NCBI GenBank assembly: GCA_024867545.1
Contig: JANFNE010000031.1
Span: 1 to 64,000 of the forward strand
Direction of reading: 5' to 3'
DNA length: 64,000 nucleotides
Source of the DNA: Phytopythium helicoides
Taxonomy: Eukaryota; Oomycota; Peronosporomycetes; Pythiales; Pythiaceae
Below the pieces are notes generated by a model that did no database searches, was not told the origin of the DNA, and saw only the letters and a list, made by a program, of their open reading frames with translations. Made by a program: the position numbers and the translations under genes. This document shows positions 9,363 to 20,050 of the stretch, one piece after another; position 1 is the stretch's first letter, and each line of letters starts with the position of its first letter.

Positions 9363-11414
9363 CTAGACCATTTCTTCAACCCATCTGATGCTTTCTCGCT
9401 GTTGCTCGGGTGATTGGCGCCATTGCTGGCGGTACTTCGCCAGATTTGTATCCTTTACGTCAATACGATGCTCGATATTTCGACGCTCTGGTAGACCTTG
9501 AGGCAGTTCCAGTCGAAGCACACTGTCGTCATTCTCCTTCAACAGCTCATATGCAGGATTGTCTTGGAAATTTTTCCTGTCCGTATCTAGATATCGCTGG
9601 TCATTGCGCAGTCCCAACGTGATCTGGTTCGTCACGCCGCTGCAACTGGTGTGCTACTTGTTTGATGGTTTGATTGGAGAGTACTAATGCGAAGACTGGT
9701 TCCCTTTCCACCTTCGTCTTGATTCTCTAGACTTACGTAGATTCTTATGCGTAATGTACATGGTTTGGACTCCTTCAGAGTCAACCACCCCCATCGTGAA
9801 CATTGACTCGATGATGTTGTTTTTCCCCTTGATACTATATTTTTGTGTTTCGACAACACTTGCATCCGTACTGAAGAACGAACTCTTACCATCCTCGCTG
9901 GTCGAGCCCTTGCCGACCGAAGTGCTCGTACGTCGTTCCGCGACGCTTACTAGGGACTTGCTCCTTGCAGTATTACAGGAAGGTTAATCTTTGAGCTGCA
10001 CATCCGTTTTCAGCGCGGAGCCTCGACAGGAATCAGGTCTTTTCGCCTTAGGGCATTTCGTCCTGACATATCTCTGAAGCCCGGCGGCCTTCACCGGTCC
10101 AGTTTCCTCGATTGGCTCGAGAGCATCACCAGCCTGTCCTCTGCTTAAGCAGTAGTTCCTTGAATACGGCGATCTTATTGCTTGAGTAGTAGAATGGAAA
10201 GTGATCGCATTAGCCCTCAAAATGTAACGAGCCTCTCCTACTCTCTACATGTCTGTCTAGTTCCAGTTCATCCACATATGAGTACATCATGTAGGTTTCG
10301 AATGTTCTGGATTGCTCTGCTACTCGTCCCTGAATATGCAACACGTCGCTTACACCAATGTAGTTGCTCGCACTGCACTCTCGAATGTCCGAGAGTGTCG
10401 GGCACTCCAATAGATCTCTCCAGTTAATCATAGGTTGGACATCTTCGATAAACGTGTTTCCGAGGATGTAATCAAACTCTTCAGGTTTTGGGTAGACGAC
10501 GGCTGGACACTAATATGTCGACTTCATGCGATCAACTTCGATGGTCACATCGATCGCCTTCAACACAGATTCGGCAATCTGATTGTCTCCCAATTTGATT
10601 CGTATCTTCTTGTCTGCTTGGCTGGTCGGAATTACTTGATGCCTCTTGACCCAAGCCTCTGCTTTGATTTGCCCTCGTTTGCCTTAGTGATGACACACGC
10701 GGTTCTCCTTGCTACTCCCAATGCTGTTGCTCGAGTTGGACTTGTACCGGTTCCCCTTGAAGGGTTTCTTCCCGCGTGAGCTGCTCTCCCGTGTGAACTT
10801 GTCCGGTCCCTTGGGATTAACATCACGAACGTGTCGATCTCGGCCATCTCCCACGAAGGTCACTTCGTACTTGATCGCCAGCTCCATGGACTCGCTCAGC
10901 GTCCCCGGGTTCTCGAGCTTAACGTAACTCCTCGTCTTCGGCTTGAGACTGTTGCGTTGTACATCACCTAGTCAATGAGACTCATGGCCTCAACGTGGAA
11001 GATGAGAGAGGAATACACTCCGTGGTAAGATTTGATGGCACCCGTTTGCTTCAGACGCTGTAGCATGTCTCGGAGAACAGATTAGTAGCTCGACACCTCG
11101 AAGTGGTGGAGCACACGCTCGCGGAAAATCCCCCACGTGTGCTCAGCCTCGTCAGTCATCGAAGACCAATGTAGGAACCACCCGGTCGCCGGCTTGTCCA
11201 TCGCTGAACCAGCGATCGCCGGAAGTCTCATGCTTCCAACTTCAATCTTATAACCGTAGATACGACACGTGTTCTCGATCTGGAATGACCTCTCCCTTAC
11301 GTCTTCGCCACACTTCCCGCTGAATCGAGATATGTTGTTTGGGATGCGCGTGGTCTCTCTGGTTGCTTGTGCAAGCTGCTGGATATCGGCTTGCAACTGG
11401 GCGTTCGTAGTCAT
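9363..11414 (-). pseudogene. Decayed Ty3/Gypsy gag-pol
   Basis: Minus strand from 11414: a gag start (MTTNAQLQADIQQLAQ ... RIPNNISRFSG) is followed by TAA in frame at about 11081 and TAG near 10966. Gag then continues with ELAIKYEVTFVGDGRDR and a Ser/Lys-rich region leading to VCHH of a broken zinc knuckle (about 10685). Protease-like sequence is in shifted frames around 9700-9900. The start of reverse transcriptase (LPERRNIEHRIDVKD ... YRQQWRQSPEQQR) is at 9363-9635. The RT palm, RNase H and integrase are absent. It is a different Gypsy lineage from the one at 57-64 kb. Several stops and frameshifts make it inactive. Confidence 0.85.
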
Positions 11415-12025
11415 TGTTCTTGAATGGGGCGGGGACGAAAGAGTGCTGCTTGTGTATCAAAAAATATGGGAAAGGACCAAGAATACGATGTTTGTTTGGG
11501 GCGGCTGGACGTGACGTGATTGGGTTGCTGCTCCACGGAGTTTTGAGCAGCAGAGAGCTCACGGACACCCGTACGTCTCCGCCCTTTTACTAATTACGTT
11601 AATGGTAATACAAACCTAACATATATAACAAGTAACGGACACACCCTGGTCAGTTTCACTCTCCGCAAGCAGTCCTATTGAAGTCGACGCCCTTCTACTA
11701 CCAGTGTTGATTTGATGAGGCTTTTGTTTAGCAGAGAGTCCCATCCGTAACGCAGCGTTCTCCGCTACACAAAAGTGGGTGAGTTGTCAGCCCATGATTG
11801 GTTGAGAATATTCGCCCATTTAGGCCAATAGGCGTCGATTACTTCATTCATCAGTCAAGAGCTACCATTCCAATTTACAGCCTAATCTCCACGCTTCGTA
11901 CCATTCATCCTGGTTGCCCAGGGTGGCTCGAGAGTTGTCTTATTGCACCATCATCCACAGTGACCGGTACATCCAACTGCTAGTCACTATTCGCGCAATC
12001 TGATTGGACAATAAAGTAATTTTTA
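11415..12025. other. No gene seen; possible LTR remains
   Basis: About 600 bp upstream of the decayed gag. By position this should hold the 5' LTR and primer-binding site of the Gypsy remnant. I could not find a second LTR copy to define it, and no ORF here resembles a protein family. Confidence 0.4.
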
Positions 12026-12047
12026 AGTTTACAGAAAATGAAGCTTA
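12026..12047 (+). repeat. 22-bp direct repeat flanking the Ser/Gly cluster, left
   Basis: A 22-bp word beginning AGTTTACAGAAAATGAAG is identical at 20029-20050 in the same orientation. The two copies bracket the whole Ser/Gly-repeat cluster (8 kb). Confidence 0.85.
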
Positions 12048-12048
12048 C

Positions 12049-12548
12049 TCTGGATTCATCCAGAGTTGTTACGACGATCTGACCGATCGTCTGATTGACC
12101 GAAAAGCACGCTGAAAATTAATATTCGAGATATATGCGAAAGTTGACATTGCAGTTGTATATATAAATACCTTTATAAATACATTGAACCTCTATAATAC
12201 ATGGGTACGTTTTGCGTGTCTTCTGTGGGTCCCGCTATTTTACATTCGCGTCACATTGAACTGTAAAATATTATACGAATCTGTACCCGTACAAATTCTC
12301 TGGATTCATCCAGAGTTGTTACGACGATCTGACCGATCGTCTGATTGACCGAAAAGCACGCTGAAAACTAATATTTGTGATATATGCGAAAGTTGACATG
12401 GCAGTTGTATATATAAATACCTTTATAAATAGATTGAACCTCTATAATACATGGGTACGTTTTGCGTGTCTTCTCTGGGTCCCGCTATTTTACATTCGCG
12501 TCACATTGAACTGTAAAATATAATATAAATCGGTACACATACAAACAT
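12049..12548 (+). repeat. 250-bp tandem direct repeat (2 copies)
   Basis: Copy 1 is about 12049-12298 and copy 2 about 12299-12548, differing at only a handful of positions. Each begins with a palindrome (CTCTGGAT TC ATCCAGAG) followed 10 bp later by a second (GACGATC tgacc GATCGTC). Each also carries a strong TATATATAAATACC box and a second TTTATAAATA. The layout looks like a duplicated promoter or a duplicated transposon end; no ORF lies in it. Confidence 0.9.
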
Positions 12549-12753
12549 ATATGCCATTAGTTGATACTAAATACAAATATGAAATTGCTGACTGGGATGG
12601 TCTTGACACCCAACTGTGAAAATTTATGAAAGTGATTAATCCGATACAGGTAATCTGCGTGTTGCGCGAACAGCACTGTACAGCAGTGTGGCCCACGTAG
12701 GTGGCTGAGAGGTGCGGTGGACTGCGGCTGCCGCCGATACGCTCACTGCGCTC

Positions 12754-12979
12754 ATGGAATCTAATGTTGCCGGCAAGACCTCGCTCATGGACGTCATTGC
12801 CAGGCAAGACCGGCGGACAGATCCAAGGCAAAGACCGAGCTGTGGCTCAGTGAGAGCGGCATCCCCATCGGCTCGGTGCTCGTGATCGTGATCGACGGGC
12901 AGATCGTGGCCCGCGGCCACAACCGCCGCACGCAGAAGGGCAGCGTCGTGCTGCAGGGTCGGCACGAGATCTCTCAGCG
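12754..12979 (+). pseudogene. Chimeric ABC-transporter / cytosine deaminase fragment, copy 1
   Basis: The plus strand encodes a piece resembling the Walker A region of PDR-type ABCG transporters (NVAGKTSLMDVIA, where the family has GAGKTTLMDVIAGRKTGG). It runs directly into a piece of fungal-type cytosine deaminase (SESGIPIGSVLV...DGQIVARGHNRRTQKGS). The deaminase piece stops just before its zinc-binding HAE motif, where HEIS stands instead. Two bases are lost after the ABC piece compared with copy 2, breaking the frame. Neither piece can form an enzyme. Confidence 0.7.
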
Positions 12980-13194
12980 AACAAAAGCGTCGAACACTTA
13001 TTATATCGTTTGCTTGGGTTCCCACATACCGACTGCGATGCAATGCATGCGATCGACGCACTTAGGTTAGGATTCCATTTCGCTCTGAGACGGCATGAAT
13101 TGCTGCAAATACCCTCGCTTACAGGGCTCGATGATTGTTCGATCACTCAGCGAAATCGATCGCAATAGAGCCTCGTCCGATCGAATGAGGGCAT

Positions 13195-15263
13195 TTAGAC
13201 GGTAGATACCAGACACTCTATCAATCTGAAGCTACTTCCAATTGCCACAAACACGACGCCTCTGTCGCTGCACGAAAAGCCAGCACTCGTGACAACGCTG
13301 GTCCAGTTTGTCGGGGAGTTGCTGTCCAAGATGTACATGCAACTGGATGCTCCACTGCTGCTATGTCGGCACATGTAGTCACCGTTCCTATCACTTTCGC
13401 AACACGCCGCCACAGATGACAACTCACAGGTTCTCGCTCTGCTAGCTCCAATCAACGCCGTCATGCTTCCTCCAAGCTGCCGCCCGACACTGAGAACACA
13501 TTGACCAAAAGGTTCCCAACAATAGAATGACCTTACGAGCAGCACGCCACTGATAACTGAGCTCGTCGACGTCAGAGATTAAGACTAACCCGGCAGCCCG
13601 CGTCGAACTCGAGCCGCCAAACACAGCCACGTGACCACCGTCCGCACTAGACGATCCCACCAACACGACAATGTCACCGGCAGAAACGCTTCTCGCTGAC
13701 CCACTCGATAGCGTCACCATCTCGGAGCTCGCGCCAGTCGCGCTTGACACGAACACACCGCCCTCGTCGTCGAGCTTGAGCCACTCGACACGCGCACCGT
13801 GGCGCAGGCAGTCGAAGAGCTTGTACCGCCCGACACACTCACGTCGCCGCCAGACACCGACAAAGACCCGCCAGTGCCGACAGATGCAGAGCTCACGCCG
13901 CCAGAGAAAGTCACATTTCCTCCAGACAGGCCGCCAGAGCCGCCAGACGCGCTCACCACACCGCCAGAAGCAGTCGTGGACACCGACCCGGACGCACCGC
14001 CAGATGCAGAGCCGCTTGAAACACGCATGACGCTGCTCCCCACGTCTACATCACAGCGCTTGAACCCACACTCATCTTCACCATGCCACTTGTCATCGAC
14101 TCGCTTGCTCGCTAGCACTGCTCAGGATGATCACGCTGCCGCCCGCGCCACTCGATGACGCACAACTCGACAGAGAGATGGACGCGCCGCTGCCACTCAC
14201 GGAAGATCCGCCCGCGACCTCGATCTTGCTGGCAACAGACGACGTCGACGATCCGCTTCCAATGCGCACGGACCCGCTCGACACGCCAGAGTCGCCGCTC
14301 GTCACGCTCACGTTGCCGCTGCTGCTACTGCTGCTGCTCGCAGCACCGAGCGTCGAGATCACCACAGAGCCGCTCGTCGGCAAGCCATCGCCACTCGTCA
14401 AAGACACAGACCCGCCAACAGAGCCGGACGACGAACCGCCATCCACCGTCACATTGCCGCCCACTCCCTGCGCGTTGCTGGCGCCGAGGATCTTCACAGA
14501 CTGCGCCGCACTCGCGCTGTCCACCGATCCGCCCTGCAACAATACGTTGCTGCCGACGCTCCTGCCGACGCTGCTTCCCTGGATGATACGGATACCACCT
14601 CCAGAGCCGCTTTACGCGAGCACCAAACTGCTGCTTGAGCTGCCGCTTGACACGCTCACGTCACCGCCAGCGCCGCTCGACGAAGAGCCGCTGAACGCAC
14701 GCACAGAGCCACCAGAGCCGCTCGACGACGACACACCGCCGCTCACAGACACATTGCCGGACGACCCGCTCGCAGAGTCGCCTCCGTTCGCCAACACAGA
14801 GCCACCAGCCGCCGACGTGCTAGAGCCGCCGGCAACGCGTACAGCGCCGCCGACAGACGTCGCGCTGGATCCACTGCTTACCAGCACTTCACCCGATGCG
14901 CCATCCACAGTCGAGCCAGACTGCACTCGAACCGCACCCGACACGCTGCTTCCCGATGACACGGCGCTAGACACGGACACGTCGCCACTGCCGGAAACAC
15001 CTGATCCGCTCGACACCGACATGGAACCTACTGTTGACTGACCGCATCCGCTGCCATAAACAGACACAGAACCGGCAGTAGACACCGCCGACCGAGCTGC
15101 CGCTGCAACTGCTTGTGCTCACAGATTCGCCCGACACCACCGTCGCAGCGTACGACGGTGTGCTTGTTGGGATGCCTATCACCTGTGCACCAATTAGTCG
15201 GGCACCCGATCTTGTGAATCCAGAGCTTCTCCGTGCATAGCACGGCATTAGTATATATATCAA
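13195..15263 (-). pseudogene. Ser/Gly-rich repeat protein, decayed copy A
   Basis: The minus strand from about 15263 encodes a Ser/Gly/Val-rich protein built of 15-16-residue repeats of the form G-(N/D/S)-V-x-V-x-S-G-x-S-S-S-G-x-G. Examples are SGNVSVSGGVSS and GGSVRAFSGSS. Such alternating patterns suggest a beta-solenoid surface or secreted protein. Open stretches lie at 15263-15080, 15085-14612, 14542-14093, 14118-13714 and 13756-13442, in changing frames, with a Cys-containing tail to 13195. A small deletion after SGSSVGG (compared with copy C) and several shifts show it is a pseudogene. Long plus-strand Pro-rich ORFs here are shadows. Confidence 0.75.
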
Positions 15264-15478
15264 TAGTTGATACTCAATACAAATATGAAATAGTTAACTG
15301 GGATGGCCTTGACACATAACTGTAAAAATTAATTAATTTGCTTTAACCGATACAGGTCATGTGCGTGTTGCGCGAACAGCACTGTACAGCAGTGTGGCCC
15401 CCGTAGGTGGCTAAGGTGGTGGGGGAGGTGCGGGGGAGTGCGCCAGACTGCGGCTGCCGACACGCTTACTGCGCGATC

Positions 15479-15707
15479 ATGGGATCTAATGTTGCCGGCA
15501 ACACCTCGCTCATGGACGTCATTGCCAGCCGCAAGACCGGCGGACAGATCCATGGCAATGACCGAGCTGTGGCTCAGTGAGGGCGGCATCCCCATCGGCT
15601 CGGTGCTCGTGATCGTGATCGACGGGCAGATCGTGGCCCGCGGCCACAGCCGCCGCATGCATAAGGGCAGCGTCGTTCTGCGGGGTCGGCAAGAGATCTC
15701 TCAGTGA
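15479..15707 (+). pseudogene. Chimeric ABC-transporter / cytosine deaminase fragment, copy 2
   Basis: ABC piece 15479-15556: MGSNVAGNTSLMD then VIASRKTGGQIHG, with the Walker A Lys and Thr replaced (GNTS for GKTT). Deaminase piece 15558-15707 in another frame: LSEGGIPIGSVLV, DGQIVARGHSRR, KGSVVL, then a TGA where the zinc ligands should follow. The junction between the two gene pieces is the same as in copy 1, so the chimera formed once and was then duplicated with the surrounding unit. Confidence 0.75.
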
Positions 15708-15882
15708 ACAAAAGCGGCGAACACTAATTATATCGTTTGCTTGGGTTCCCACGTACCGACTGCGATGCAATGCATGCCATCGACGCACTTAGGTATGGAT
15801 TCCATTTCTTCGACATCGCTCTGAGACGGCATGAATTGCTGCAAATACCCTCGCTTACAGGGCTCGATGATTGTTCGATCAC

Positions 15883-17268
15883 TCAGCGAAATCGATCGCA
15901 ATTGAGCCTCGTCCGATCGAATGAGGGCATATAGACGGTTGATACCAGACACCCTATCAATCTGAAGCTACTTCTAATTGCCACAAAGACGACGCCTCTG
16001 TCGCTGCACGAAAAGCCAGCACTCGTGACAACGCTGGTCCAGTTTGTCGGGGAGTTGCTGTCCAAGATGCACATGCAACAGGATGCTCCACTGCTGCTAT
16101 GTCGGCACATGTAATCACCCGTTCCTGCCACTTTCGCAATACGCCAATACAGATGACGACACACAACTACCCATGCTGCTAGCTCCAATCGTCACCATCG
16201 TGCTTCCTTCACGCTACTACAATCTATCTCCTAACATTGAGGTGACACAGACCTCATGGCACCCAGCAACAGAAAGTAGCACACCACTGCTCACTGAGCT
16301 CGTCGACGTCGTGCTCGCAGAACTCGCGCCGCCAGAGATCAAGACTTCTCCGGCAGCGCCCGTCGAGCTCGAACCGCCAGACACAGCCATGCGACCACCG
16401 TCTGCAATGGACGAGCCCGCCGACACGACAAGGTCGCCGGCAGAGACGCTGCTCGCTGACCCACTTGACAGCGTCACCGCGCCAGAGCTCGCGCTAGTCA
16501 CGCTTGACACGAACACACCGCCGCTCGTCGTCGAGCTCGCGCCACTCGACACATGCATCATGGCGCCGGCAGTCGAAGATCTTGTACCACCCGACACACT
16601 CACGTCGCCACCGATCGATCCAGCGCCATCAGATACCGACAAAGACCAGCCAGTGCCGACAGACGCTGAGCTGCTCGCGCCGCTAGAGAAAGTCACGTTT
16701 CCTCCGGACAGGCTGCCAAAGCTGCCAGACACGCTCACCACACCGCCAGAAGCAGTCGTGGACGCATCTGACGAGATCGACTCCGCTCTCCACGGCGTCC
16801 ATCGCAGCACTTGAACCCACGCTCGCGGCGCCGCTTCTCGTGAACTTGCCTGCACCGTTCAATATACTCACGCTGCCGCTCACGGAAGATCCGTCCGCGA
16901 CCTCGATCTTGCTGACAAACGACACCGACGACCGCTTCCAATGCACACAGACCCACTCGACGCGCCAGAGTCTTCACTCGTCACGGTTACGTTGCCGCTG
17001 CTACTACTGCTGCTGCTCGCAGCACCGAGCGTCGAGATCACCACCGAGCCGGTCGTCGACAAGCCATCGCCATTCGTCACGGATACAGAACCACCAACTG
17101 AGCAGACCGATGTCTCTCCATCCACCGTCCCGTCGCCGACCACCCCCTGTGCGTATTGGCACTCAGAACTTGCCGAGAGTGCGGTGCAATCGCGCTACTC
17201 ACTGGTCCACTTCACAACAGCGCGCGGTTGCCAAGCCAACCCTGGACGATGCGGATACGCCATCTTCA
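15883..17268 (-). pseudogene. Ser/Gly-rich repeat protein, truncated copy B
   Basis: Minus strand, collinear with copy A but lacking its N-terminal third. The reading begins at the LINE target duplication (about 17268) inside the sequence matching copy A near 14590. Open stretches are 17143-16880 (GSVVISTLGAASSSS...), 16855-16217 (the longest, 212 codons) and a Cys-rich tail to 15883. Frames change near 16900 and 16220. The repeat form is the same 15-16-residue Ser/Gly/Val unit. Confidence 0.75.
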
Positions 17269-17282
17269 AGTCTGAAGACTGA

Positions 17283-17979
17283 TTGATTGATTACGTTTTC
17301 GCGTTGCTACCCACTATCCTGAAGTAGTGTTATCTAGGCACGTGCTAGGCTCAGAGTTGCTAGTCCACGGCAAAGTGTAGTGTCCGCATACGTCGGGTCC
17401 CCGCTGCTCGGGATGCCGTCGAGCACGCTGGATTTGAGGCGCTGCCATTTCTTGCGGTCTTGGGCGAGAGCGCGTAGCTTCTCGAGGTCGTTCGCGGTGC
17501 GTAGTCGAAGTTGGAGGCCGCTATTGACAAGATCGTGGTCGAGGATAAGGGGGAGCGTCGTTCGGGGCCGTCCGCGCCAAGTCGGTGCGGCAGTCGGCGA
17601 GAAGTACGCGTCCATGTGGATGTAGGCGGGGATGTTGGCTGGTCGGCGGAGGATATGGCCGAACAAGCGCCATCGGGCGTCGGCGACGCGGTGACGAAGC
17701 GGCCTCTCGCCACAAAGCTCGTATACGCGCTGGTTGGAGACGTGGTTGGGGAACCTGATTGCGAGCACCTGCCGCAGTTGGCGGCGGTGGAAGCTTTCAA
17801 GGCCCGCGAGTTGAGTCGTTGTCAGCGCCCATGTCCCGCAGTTGTATAGGAGAATGGGGAGAACGTAGCAATTGTAGAGTCGAACACGAGTGCGGATCGA
17901 GAGGACGGTGGGGCGTTGCCAGGTTGACCAGAGTTTTCGGAGAGCCACTGTTGCAAGTGATTTGCGGCGGGAGACGTCT
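17283..17979 (-). mobile_element. 5'-truncated LINE retrotransposon copy
   Basis: A 697-bp minus-strand insertion flanked by 14-bp direct repeats AGTCTGAAGACTGA (17269-17282 and 17980-17993). It ends in a short ATCA-repeat tail (about 17282-17295 on the plus strand) instead of poly(A). Its content is the C-terminal part of a LINE reverse transcriptase protein. Truncation from the 5' end with a long variable target duplication is the signature of target-primed reverse transcription. Confidence 0.9.
17334..17948 (-). pseudogene. LINE reverse transcriptase, C-terminal fragment (204 aa)
   Basis: An open 204-codon stretch covers the thumb and post-RT region typical of oomycete and fungal LINE ORF2 proteins. 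It contains RVRLYNCYVLPILLYNCGTW, LESFHRRQLRQVLAIRFP, then RPLRHRVADARWRLFGHILRR. The catalytic palm with the YADD-type motif and the endonuclease are missing, cut off by the 5' truncation. The frame itself is unbroken, so the insertion is young. On its own the fragment has no enzymatic function. Confidence 0.85.
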
Positions 17980-17999
17980 AGTCTGAAGACTGAGCTGTG

Positions 18000-18267
18000 A
18001 ATATAAATATCCAGAGGAGTGCAGAAAGGGATTGTTTAAAACATGTTTTATACAAAGTCGCCGTGGGAAGCGCTATCAGCTCTGTTCGATTTAAATAACC
18101 GCATTCTGTTCACAATCCTAGACTCTACTTTAAAGGCGCGGGGCTGGTTTAGGACACTTCAACCGAACGCACGGTAAACATCTTGAAATAACTTGAAGTT
18201 CAGAGGCCTTTCCCCACAACTGCAAGCTCTCAGCTTAACTTAACTTAACGCTAAGAGAACAAGCTCA
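18000..18267. other. Spacer between copies B and C, no gene seen
   Basis: Sequence after the LINE target duplication. It contains a CTTAACTTAACTTAA microrepeat near 18235 and then an imperfect palindrome CACCGTCG...CGACGGTG (18266-18290). The same palindrome starts copy A and is part of its coding sequence. Confidence 0.45.
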
Positions 18268-19738
18268 CCGTCGTACGCTGCGACGGTGGTGTCGGGCGAA
18301 TCTGTGAGCAGAAGCAATAGCAGCGGCAGCTCGGTCGGCGTGTCGTCTGGCGCGGCGGTGTCTACTGCCGGTTCTGTGTCTGTTTATGGCAGCGGAAGCG
18401 GTCAGTCAACGGGAGGTTCCGTGTCGTTGTTGAGCGAATCGGGTGTTTCCGGGAGCGGCGATGTGTCCGTGTCTAGCGCCGGTTCATCTGGAAGCAGCGT
18501 GTCGGGTGCGGTTCGAGTGCAGTCTGGCTCGACTGTGGATGGCGCGTCGGGCGAAGTGTTGGTGAGCAGTGGATCCAGCGCGACGTCTGTCGGCGGCGCT
18601 GTACGCATTGTCGGTGGCTCTAGCACGTCGGCGGCTGGTGGCTCTGTGTTCGCGAGCGGAGGCGACTCTGAGAGCGGGTCGTCCGGCAATGTGTCTGTGA
18701 GCGGCGGTGTGTCGTTGCCGAGTGGCTCTGGTGGCTCTGTGCGTGTGTTCAGCGGTTCTTCGTCGAGCGGCGCTGGCGGTGACGTGAGCGTGTCAAGCGG
18801 CAGATCAGGCAGCGGCTTGTCTGTTTCGGTGCTAGTGTCAAGCAGCGCTGTTCAAGCCCGTGGAGAGTGGAGTTTTGTGTGTTTCAAGAGGCCCTGCATC
18901 TGGCTGTACGTTCGGGTCGGTGTGGATCACGTCGGGTGCGTCCACGACTGTTTATGGGAGTTTGGTGAGCGTGTTTGGCGGTTCTGGCGGCTTCGACGGC
19001 TCTGGCGGGTTGTTCGGAGAAAACACGGCGAACTCTGTGTCAGTTGGCAGTGTTGGGTCTTTGTCAGTGTCCAGCGCCGCTGGGTCGGTCGGCGGCGACA
19101 TGCGTGTGTCGGACGGTGCAAGCTCTTCGACTGCCAGCACATTGGGTGTGTCGACTGGTGCGAGTTTGACGACGATCGGCAGTGTGCTCGTGTCAAGTCG
19201 GTGGGCTCGTCCATTGCAGACGGTGGTCGCATGGCTGTGTCTGGCGGCTCGAGCTCGACGGGCGCTGCCGGAGAAGTCTTGATCTCTGGCGGCGCGAGCT
19301 CTGCGAGCACGACGTCGGCAAGCTCAGTGACCAGTGACGTGCTACTTTCTATTGCTGGGTGCCATGAGGTCTGTGTCGCCTCAATGTCGGGATTTTTGCT
19401 TGAACGAAGCACGTTGGTGGCGATTGGAGTTAGCAGGATGGGTAGTTGTGAGTCGTCATCTGTGGCGGGGTGTTGCGAAAGTGGTAGGAACGGTGACTAA
19501 TAGATGCGCCGACAGTAGCAGCAGTGGAGCATTCGGTTACTTGTGCATCCTGAGCAGCATCACAACGACAAGTTGTACCAGCGTTGCCACGAGTGCTAGC
19601 TTTGCGTGCAGCGCCGAAGGCGTTGTGTCTCTGACAATTGGGAGTAGCTACAGCTCGATGGGGTGTCCGGTAACTACCGCCTGTATGCCCTCATTCGATC
19701 GGACGAGACTCTATTGCGATCGATTTTGCTGAGTGATC
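18268..19738 (+). pseudogene. Ser/Gly-rich repeat protein, inverted copy C
   Basis: Plus-strand copy, inverted relative to A and B. The N-terminal part is the best preserved of the family. It is open from 18286 to 18850 with about ten 15-16-residue repeats, and keeps the stretch GVSSGAAVSTAG that copy A has lost. The reading then shifts to 18860-19200, then to the first frame again with SSIADGGRMAVSGGSS, and ends in the Cys-containing tail (TCADSSSSGA-like, 19480-19732). An internal deletion removes the middle part present in copy A. Pseudogene. Confidence 0.75.
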
Positions 19739-20028
19739 TTACACTCATCGAACTTTGTAGGCGAGGTTATTTGCAGCGATTCCTTCCGCCTCAGAGCATT
19801 GCCGAAGAAATGGAGTCCTAAACTAAGTGTGTCGATGTCATACGTAGCATCGCAGTATGTGGGATTCCAAGCAAACGATATAATCAGTGTTAGACGCTGA
19901 GAGATCTCGCGCCGGAGAAATACGACGCGCCACAGTCACCTTGTTTCGGCTGTGTGCACCAACAACCAGGCTTCAATCGGGCACCCCAACTTGTGAATCC
20001 AGAGCTTCCCCGTGCATAGCACGGCATT

Positions 20029-20050
20029 AGTTTACAGAAAATGAAGCTTA
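20029..20050 (+). repeat. 22-bp direct repeat flanking the Ser/Gly cluster, right
   Basis: Identical to 12026-12047 in the same orientation. It directly follows the unit-end word GCATAGCACGGCATT that also closes copy A at about 15247. Confidence 0.85.

Noticed and set aside
14127..15041. 304-codon Pro/Asp/Thr-rich plus-strand ORF, and similar ones at 13671-14158 and 16044-16814
   Set aside because: They are the antisense of Ser/Gly/Val repeat codons. The minus-strand reading gives the regular 15-16-residue repeat shared by copy C on the other strand; the Pro-rich readings are shadows.
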